From Pirellulaceae bacterium (GTDB taxonomy: Bacteria > Planctomycetota > Planctomycetia > Pirellulales > Pirellulaceae): a stretch of 39,071 nucleotides of DNA. Location: contig JAKVBY010000038.1 of NCBI GenBank assembly GCA_022446825.1, positions 45,945 through 85,015 of the forward strand. The letters are read 5' to 3'. The position numbers and the translations under genes were made by a program. The notes under the pieces are model-generated. The model was not told the origin of the DNA. It did no database searches and saw nothing but the letters and a program-made list of their open reading frames with translations. Shown piece by piece: positions 33,768 through 39,071 of the stretch (its first letter is position 1; each line of letters begins with the position of its first letter).

Positions 33768-35141
33768 GTGGGAATGCAGTCACTGGCTGAACTCGGCTAC
33801 GTACTTGCCGCAGTGCTCTTTATTTTCGGCTTGAAACTAATGGCACATCCACGGACAGCCGTGCGTGGAAATACGCTCGGCGTCGTGGCCATGCTGTTAG
33901 CGATGACAATCGCAATGCTTGGCCAACAACACTATGTAACGATTACCTGTGGGCTGGTCATCGGAGCTCTGGTCGGTACGACCTTTGCTCTCCGAGTTCA
34001 AATGACCTCGATGCCTCAGATGGTTGCACTATTCAACGCTTTTGGGGGCGCGGCTTCCATACTGGTAGCGGGAGCAGCGCTGGACCCATCCAGCACGGGC
34101 GACACCGCTGGAATGGTGGCTATTGCTGCTTCGGGGATTATCGGAGCAGTCACTTTTTGTGGCAGTCTTGTCGCATTTGGAAAACTTCAAGAACTCAACT
34201 TTTTCAAAAAGAAACTCAACTTCAATGGACAACAATTTGTCAATTTCGGGTTGACTGCTACGATGGTTCTGCTGGCTGCCTTATTGGTAAGTAAACCAGA
34301 ACTTTCTTGGCTCTACTTATTGATTGTGATCGCTGCGTCAATGTTGGGTTTTGGGCTGGTGACTCCGATCGGTGGCGCCGACATGCCGGTCGTGATTGCG
34401 TTACTGAACGCCTATTCTGGATTGGCCGCTGCCGCAACGGGTTTCGTGATTACCAATCATGTACTGATAATCTCCGGATCACTCGTGGGAGCTTCTGGCA
34501 TTATTCTTACAAAACTGATGTGCAAGGCCATGAACCGGTCTCTGTTCAATGTTTTGTTTGGTGTGATGGGTGGTTCGGGGAACGCTGAGGACACTGAAAA
34601 AATCTATGCAACGGTTCGTAGTACATCTGCAGACGACGTTGCATTGATGCTTGAAACAGCTCAACGGGTCGTTTTCGTTCCAGGTTACGGAATGGCCGTC
34701 GCTCAAGCACAACACGCAGTTAGAAATCTCGCCAAATTACTTGAAGAACGCGGCATCCTCATTGAGTATGCCATTCACCCCGTGGCTGGACGCATGCCTG
34801 GCCATATGAATGTTCTATTGGCTGAAGCAGACGTTCCCTACGAACAACTGATCGAAATGGACCGCATTAATCCGACGATGGAAACGGTCGATGTGGCTAT
34901 CGTGATTGGTGCTAATGATGTTGTGAACCCCGTGGCCAAAAACGATCCGGAAAGTCCGATCGCGGGCATGCCGATCATCGATGTCGACAAATCTCGCACT
35001 GTCATCGTCATTAAACGAAGTCTTAGTCCTGGATTTGCGGGAATTGCCAATCCGCTTTTTGCCGCGGAGAACACGTTGATGCTCTTCGGTGATGGCCAAC
35101 AAGCCGTTCTCGACATCGCAGTCGCCATCAAAGAGGGCTGA
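33768..35141 (+). CDS. pntB: NAD(P)(+) transhydrogenase subunit beta
   Basis: The 457-residue beta subunit combines a proton-channel membrane domain of several helices (about residues 5-260) with the NADP(H)-binding domain III. Signature stretches include QMVALFNAFGGAAS, TPIGGADMPVVIALLNAYSG, FVPGYGMAVAQAQHAV, HPVAGRMPGHMNVLLAEA and VIGANDVVNPVA. The start is a GTG with AGAGAAAG about ten bases before it; an ATG two codons later is possible. It lies 97 nt after pntAB and completes the operon. Confidence 0.97.
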   Translation: MGMQSLAELGYVLAAVLFIFGLKLMAHPRTAVRGNTLGVVAMLLAMTIAMLGQQHYVTITCGLVIGALVGTTFALRVQMTSMPQMVALFNAFGGAASILVAGAALDPSSTGDTAGMVAIAASGIIGAVTFCGSLVAFGKLQELNFFKKKLNFNGQQFVNFGLTATMVLLAALLVSKPELSWLYLLIVIAASMLGFGLVTPIGGADMPVVIALLNAYSGLAAAATGFVITNHVLIISGSLVGASGIILTKLMCKAMNRSLFNVLFGVMGGSGNAEDTEKIYATVRSTSADDVALMLETAQRVVFVPGYGMAVAQAQHAVRNLAKLLEERGILIEYAIHPVAGRMPGHMNVLLAEADVPYEQLIEMDRINPTMETVDVAIVIGANDVVNPVAKNDPESPIAGMPIIDVDKSRTVIVIKRSLSPGFAGIANPLFAAENTLMLFGDGQQAVLDIAVAIKEG

Positions 35142-35154
35142 GAGTTGCCTCTTC

Positions 35155-35175
35155 GCCAAGTCCAAGTAACTTGGC
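35155..35175 (+). terminator. Hairpin after pntB
   Basis: A perfect 7-bp stem, GCCAAGT (35155-35161) with ACTTGGC (35169-35175), around a 7-nt loop starts 14 nt past the pntB stop. It could end or protect the pnt transcript. It lacks a following U-run. Confidence 0.45.
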
Positions 35176-35342
35176 AGCGCACGGTCCATCAGCCCCGCTC
35201 AAACTCACCGTAGAGTTCTACTGAAATCGGGACAGGCACTGCCACGTATGCTTTCCTACGGGGCGGCAATGGTCGTTGTCGTGTGGTAAAGTCCCACTTC
35301 ACGTGCTCTACTTGGCAATACGAAGGGACGAGACATTTAATC

Positions 35343-38300
35343 ATGCTCAACACGCCGAAATTTCTATTTATCGCTTTGCTTTTGATGGGCACATTTTTTG
35401 TTAGTCATGGCTTTGGCGCCGATGCACCAGCCCAGCCTAAGAAAACGCGCGTTCCCTGGACTAGCTCGAATCTACAAGGCACCCCAGACCCTCCCCCACC
35501 TTATCGTGTGGAGCGAGCATTTCCTCGGATCCATTTCAAGGCTCCGACGGTGATTACTAGCGCGCCGGGAACCGACCGAATTTTTGTTGCAGAACAAGCC
35601 GGTAAAGTCTACTCAATCCCCAATGATCCAACATGTGACGCGGCAGACCTATTTCTCGACATCGAAGCTCTTATCCAGGCCGAGAATGCAAAACATGCAG
35701 AGAGCACGGTTCATAAACCAATCGAGTTGGTGGCCATCTATGGATTAACTTTCCATCCCAACTTTGCAACAAACCGATTGGTCTACGTTTGCTATGTTGT
35801 CAGGGACGATCCATCTCAAGGCCCCACGCAACAAAAACCAAACGGCACACGCGTCGTCAGCTTTCATGTCAGCGAGACTGATCCACCCGAAGTCGAATTA
35901 AATAGCCAAGAATTTATCATTACATGGTTGGAAGGTGGTCATAACGGCGGTTGCCTGAAATTTGGTCACGATGGATGTTTGTACATATCCACAGGTGACG
36001 GTGGTTTTGCGAATCCTCCCGATGGACTCGATTCCGGACAAGATCTGACCAATCTTTTGTCGTCCATCCTGCGCATCGATGTAGATCATCCAGAGGATGG
36101 GCGAGCTTATCGAATTCCCCAAGACAATCCGTTTGTGGATCGAGACAACAGTCGTGGCGAAATCTGGGCTTACGGATTGAGAAACCCTTGGAAAATGAGT
36201 TTCGATCGTACCACAGGTGAACTTTGGGTTGGTGATGTTGGCTGGGAACTCTGGGAGTTAATCTACCGAGTAAATCCCGGTGATAATTTTGGCTGGAGTC
36301 TCGTCGAAGGACGACAAGCGGTCCACCCGGGACGCCAACGTGGCCCAACACCCATTGTCGCTCCGACGCTTGATATACCCCATGTCGACGGCGCTTCAAT
36401 CACGGGTGGCTTTGTGTACCGGGGGAAAAAGCATCCAGAACTTGTCGGTACTTATATCTTTGGTGACTGGGAAACGCGACGCATTTGGGGCCTGCCTGTC
36501 AAAGGCCAGCACGTCGGAACACGATTTGATCTCGTTGAAAATACTGTCCGCATCGTAGGCTTTGGAGAAGACCGCGACGGAGAGTTATTAATGCTCGACT
36601 ATGACGCGGGAACACTTCATCGTTTTTCCAAACGAGAAGTTCAGAAGACCCAGGCACCTTTTCCGACAACGTTGACGGAAACCGGTTTGTTTGACTCGGT
36701 GAAAAATCATCAATTTGCCCCCGGTGTGATGCCATTCTCCATCAACACCGAACAATGGATGGATCATGCAACGGCCATCCGTTTCGTGGCCATTCCCGGC
36801 GACGCCGCCATACAACTCTTTTCCGTTCCAGAGCCCATCGACGGATCCATGTTCACACGTTCGATCGATTTTCCGACCAATTCAGTTTTGGGAAAGACGA
36901 TTGCAATCGAAATGCAAGCTGGTAGTCAAGAAAGCCAACGGAAGCTAGAAACCCAACTTCTTCATTTCGACGGGAGTCAATGGCGTGGCTATTCTTACGC
37001 ATGGAACGAAGACCAAACCGATGCAACACTCGTCCCTGCCGAAGGCGCAACACGCGAACTTATCATCAACGACCATTCCGCGCCCGGCGGCAGCCGTCAG
37101 CACACTTGGCAGTTTTCCAGTCGCAACCAATGCATTCGATGCCATAACCCTTGGGCCGAACACACGCTCGCCTTTAACGTCCCGCAATTAAATCAAGCGC
37201 CAGAATTCAATCAGAAATCTGGTGATCAACTGCGAGCTTTGATCGAAGCTGGCTTAGTGGAAGATGCTGGACACCTTTTCGGTCAAGAATCTTTACCTAC
37301 TCAATTGTTCAATCCCTTCGATGAAAATAGTCCTCTTGACGATCGCAGTCGGTCCTATCTGCATGTCAATTGCGCACACTGCCATCGTGAAAATGGTGGA
37401 GGCGTCGCCTATCTCTCCTTAGAAGCTGACTTACCGCTCACAGCAACCAAATTGATCCGTGAACGCCCCACTCAAGGAACCTTTGGTCTGCCCAGAGGTC
37501 AATTAATTGAGCCTGGAGCTCCGTTTCGATCTATCCTTTTCTACCGCATGTCAACTTTGGCCTCGGGACATATGCCACATCTCGGCACCTCCTTTATTGA
37601 TCGTAACGGACTCGACTTAATACATCGATGGATTCAGCAGATGCCACAAGGCAAAGAAGAAATCGAAGTGTTCGAGCAGCTGCTCAAATTAGACCGCACC
37701 GAGTCTGCAGTTCAAAAGTCGAAACATCGCGTTTCAATGATTGAACGCATTGCTGGCGAAATTGCCGCACAAGACAACCGCAAGTTACCCACCAGCGAAG
37801 ATTGGAAACTGGCCAAGCAGCAAACCCAGCGCACCATGTCGCAAACAACTCAACGACGAAAACTGGAACGTCAGAAACTCCTCGAGCGCATTCTGGAATC
37901 AACCAATCTTTCTTTGATTGCCATGCAAAACATCGAACGGCAAGAATTCTCGCCAATGCTTGTTGCTCAACTCATCGAACAGGCTGCTAAAGTCAAAAAT
38001 CCGTCCGTGCGTGGTCTATTCGAACGTTTCTTCTCTTCCACACAACGCACTCGACGTTTAGGTGATGTGATTGATACTGACAGTCTTCTCGCTCTTCAAG
38101 GTGACATCCGACGAGGGCAGCAACTATTTTTCGAAACCGACGGAATTCAATGTAAGAATTGCCACCAAATCAAGGGCCAAGGGAAAAAGGTCGGCCCGGA
38201 ACTGTCGACGATTGGTCAAAAGAACAACACCATTCAACTATTGGACAGCATCTTAAAACCGTCGAAGAACATCGATCCAAAATATGCCATGTGGTTTGTC

Positions 38301-38519
38301 GAAACAGTAGATGGCTTAGTTCGATCAGGACTACTCGTAGAAACAAAAGTTGACAGCCTTCTCTTACAAAATGCTGAAGGTGTCGTGGTAGAAATCCCTA
38401 AAGAGGACATCGAAGAAATGCTCCCACAACGCAAATCTTTAATGCCGGACCTGCTGTTGCGGGACATGACGGCTCAACAAGTTGCCGATTTATTAGCGTT
38501 TCTTGCCTCGCTAAAATAA
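35343..38519 (+). CDS. Glucose/sorbosone dehydrogenase - diheme cytochrome - PVC haem-domain fusion
   Basis: A 1058-residue exported protein (start ATG 35343 chosen because a signal peptide LFIALLLMGTFFVSHGFGAD follows; the frame opens at 35283). Part one (about 60-430) is a beta-propeller of the glucose/sorbosone dehydrogenase type, with EGGHNGGCLKFGHDGCLYIS, GLRNPWKMSFD and NFGWSLVEG. Part two (about 440-760) resembles the SO2930/HNE_0200-type diheme protein, with haem sites CIRCH at 597 and CAHCH at 677. Part three, at the C-terminus, is the Pirellula/Verrucomicrobium-type haem domain with CKNCH at 937, then VGPELSTIG. Electrons taken from a sugar or aldehyde could pass along three haems to the respiratory chain; that is inference. 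PQQ binding is likely but the substrate is unknown. Confidence 0.92.
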   Translation: MLNTPKFLFIALLLMGTFFVSHGFGADAPAQPKKTRVPWTSSNLQGTPDPPPPYRVERAFPRIHFKAPTVITSAPGTDRIFVAEQAGKVYSIPNDPTCDAADLFLDIEALIQAENAKHAESTVHKPIELVAIYGLTFHPNFATNRLVYVCYVVRDDPSQGPTQQKPNGTRVVSFHVSETDPPEVELNSQEFIITWLEGGHNGGCLKFGHDGCLYISTGDGGFANPPDGLDSGQDLTNLLSSILRIDVDHPEDGRAYRIPQDNPFVDRDNSRGEIWAYGLRNPWKMSFDRTTGELWVGDVGWELWELIYRVNPGDNFGWSLVEGRQAVHPGRQRGPTPIVAPTLDIPHVDGASITGGFVYRGKKHPELVGTYIFGDWETRRIWGLPVKGQHVGTRFDLVENTVRIVGFGEDRDGELLMLDYDAGTLHRFSKREVQKTQAPFPTTLTETGLFDSVKNHQFAPGVMPFSINTEQWMDHATAIRFVAIPGDAAIQLFSVPEPIDGSMFTRSIDFPTNSVLGKTIAIEMQAGSQESQRKLETQLLHFDGSQWRGYSYAWNEDQTDATLVPAEGATRELIINDHSAPGGSRQHTWQFSSRNQCIRCHNPWAEHTLAFNVPQLNQAPEFNQKSGDQLRALIEAGLVEDAGHLFGQESLPTQLFNPFDENSPLDDRSRSYLHVNCAHCHRENGGGVAYLSLEADLPLTATKLIRERPTQGTFGLPRGQLIEPGAPFRSILFYRMSTLASGHMPHLGTSFIDRNGLDLIHRWIQQMPQGKEEIEVFEQLLKLDRTESAVQKSKHRVSMIERIAGEIAAQDNRKLPTSEDWKLAKQQTQRTMSQTTQRRKLERQKLLERILESTNLSLIAMQNIERQEFSPMLVAQLIEQAAKVKNPSVRGLFERFFSSTQRTRRLGDVIDTDSLLALQGDIRRGQQLFFETDGIQCKNCHQIKGQGKKVGPELSTIGQKNNTIQLLDSILKPSKNIDPKYAMWFVETVDGLVRSGLLVETKVDSLLLQNAEGVVVEIPKEDIEEMLPQRKSLMPDLLLRDMTAQQVADLLAFLASLK

Positions 38520-38544
38520 CCAGAGCCTCGTTAAAACAATCAGG
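38505..38544. repeat. Imperfect 20-nt tandem duplication over a stop codon
   Basis: Two copies lie back to back, 38505-38524 and 38525-38544, both beginning GCCTCG. They differ at four of twenty positions, and all four differences are transitions. Copy one contains the last codons and stop of the dehydrogenase fusion. Copy two fills the gap to the stop codon of the convergent VOC gene. Confidence 0.7.
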
Positions 38545-39012
38545 TTACGTTGCCTGCTGCCACTGGATGAACTCAACCACGTTACCCTCCGGGTCATGAG
38601 CGTAGGCGACGCCAACTTCGACACCATCGATCTCTTTGAACTTGGGCTCAGTAACGAAGGCCACATTGTGTGACTGGAGTATTTCCACAGTTTTCCGCAA
38701 ATCAACTACTTTGAAACAAACGTGCATCGACCCGAGCTGGTGTCGATGTAAATGTCCGCTGCGTGCCGGAGGGTCAATATAATGGACAAGTTCAATTTGA
38801 TGGTCACCTGCAAAGCCGAGAAACACCAGTTTGCGCCGAGCACCAGGAATGCCTGTATGATCGCCCGTAGGTGGCGCCACTGAGTCCACGGTTTGCAAAT
38901 GTTCTAATCCAATAATTTCCGTATAAAAACGCTGCATTAAATCGAGATCGTCCACGGTTATTCCCGTGTGATGAAATCCAGACACGACGGCTTGTTTGGC
39001 GTGTTCAGTCAT
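38545..39012 (-). CDS. VOC (glyoxalase/dioxygenase-like) family protein
   Basis: A 155-residue vicinal-oxygen-chelate protein with two beta-alpha-beta-beta-beta modules: GFHHTGITVDDLDLMQRFYTEIIGLE first and SMHVCFKVVDLRKTVEILQSHNV second. Likely metal ligands are H in FHHTGI, E in HQIELVHY, H in GSMHVCF, and E in NVVEFIQW, the arrangement used by glyoxalase I and methylmalonyl-CoA epimerase types. Exact reaction cannot be told. Start ATG at 39012 has AGAGCAAG upstream. Its 3' end is only 25 nt from the converging dehydrogenase fusion. Confidence 0.9.
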   Translation of the reverse strand: MTEHAKQAVVSGFHHTGITVDDLDLMQRFYTEIIGLEHLQTVDSVAPPTGDHTGIPGARRKLVFLGFAGDHQIELVHYIDPPARSGHLHRHQLGSMHVCFKVVDLRKTVEILQSHNVAFVTEPKFKEIDGVEVGVAYAHDPEGNVVEFIQWQQAT

Positions 39013-39071
39013 TTTGTGTACATCTTGCTCTGTGATCTTACGGCGATTTTAGGGCGATGGTTTGAAGGAGT

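Overview
This window comes from a planctomycete chromosome, most likely of the Pirellulaceae type. The evidence is the set of lineage-marker families it carries: a CxxCH protein with DUF1549/DUF1553 domains, two DUF1501 proteins, a C-terminal Pirellula/Verrucomicrobium-type haem-binding domain, and many secreted enzymes mixed with single housekeeping genes. Genes are loosely packed, on both strands, in short operons. I see no tRNA, rRNA, CRISPR array, insertion sequence, phage gene or integrase, so this looks like ordinary chromosomal backbone rather than a mobile island.

Region 1 (1-6036, + strand) holds a DUF1501 protein cut by the window edge, a WD40 beta-propeller, a short cytochrome/DUF1549/DUF1553 protein and a second DUF1501 protein with a twin-arginine leader. 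Region 2 (6105-7280, - strand) is a lone EboD-type sugar-phosphate cyclase. Region 3 (7876-10023, +) is a secreted neutral-ceramidase-like protein with a LamG-type tail. Region 4 (10053-13717, -) reads, in transcription order, small hypothetical, degenerate RNase HI-like protein, glycogen branching enzyme GlgB and a GNAT acetyltransferase that starts 2 nt after glgB.

Region 5 (14027-20711) contains holB (DNA polymerase III delta'), a mannonate dehydratase, a Tat-exported relative of the N,N-dimethylformamidase large subunit, a DUF374-type acyltransferase and an unrecognised secreted protein made of two related halves. Region 6 (20712-25872) has a 721-nt stretch with no recognisable gene, a secreted sialidase, a phytanoyl-CoA dioxygenase family protein, a small Arg-rich protein coupled to a Trm112-like protein, and a HIT protein. 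Region 7 (25968-30466) is two genes carrying three amidohydrolase modules, of which only the middle one keeps a full metal-ligand set. A good bidirectional hairpin terminator separates it from the convergent rplM-rpsI ribosomal operon. Region 8 (31878-35141) is the three-subunit proton-translocating transhydrogenase pntAA-pntAB-pntB. Region 9 (35343-39012) is a three-part glucose/sorbosone dehydrogenase-cytochrome c fusion and a convergent VOC protein, whose 3' ends meet across an imperfect 20-nt tandem duplication.

Taken together the window encodes a heterotroph that exports a sialidase, a ceramidase-like hydrolase, amidohydrolases and haem-bearing oxidoreductases, alongside uronate and glycogen metabolism and NADPH supply. 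I did not find a convincing new multi-gene defence or mobile system. The most unusual items are the RNase H-like protein that has lost most of its catalytic residues, the metal-less amidohydrolase modules, the orphan EboD, and several lineage-specific fusions or extensions.
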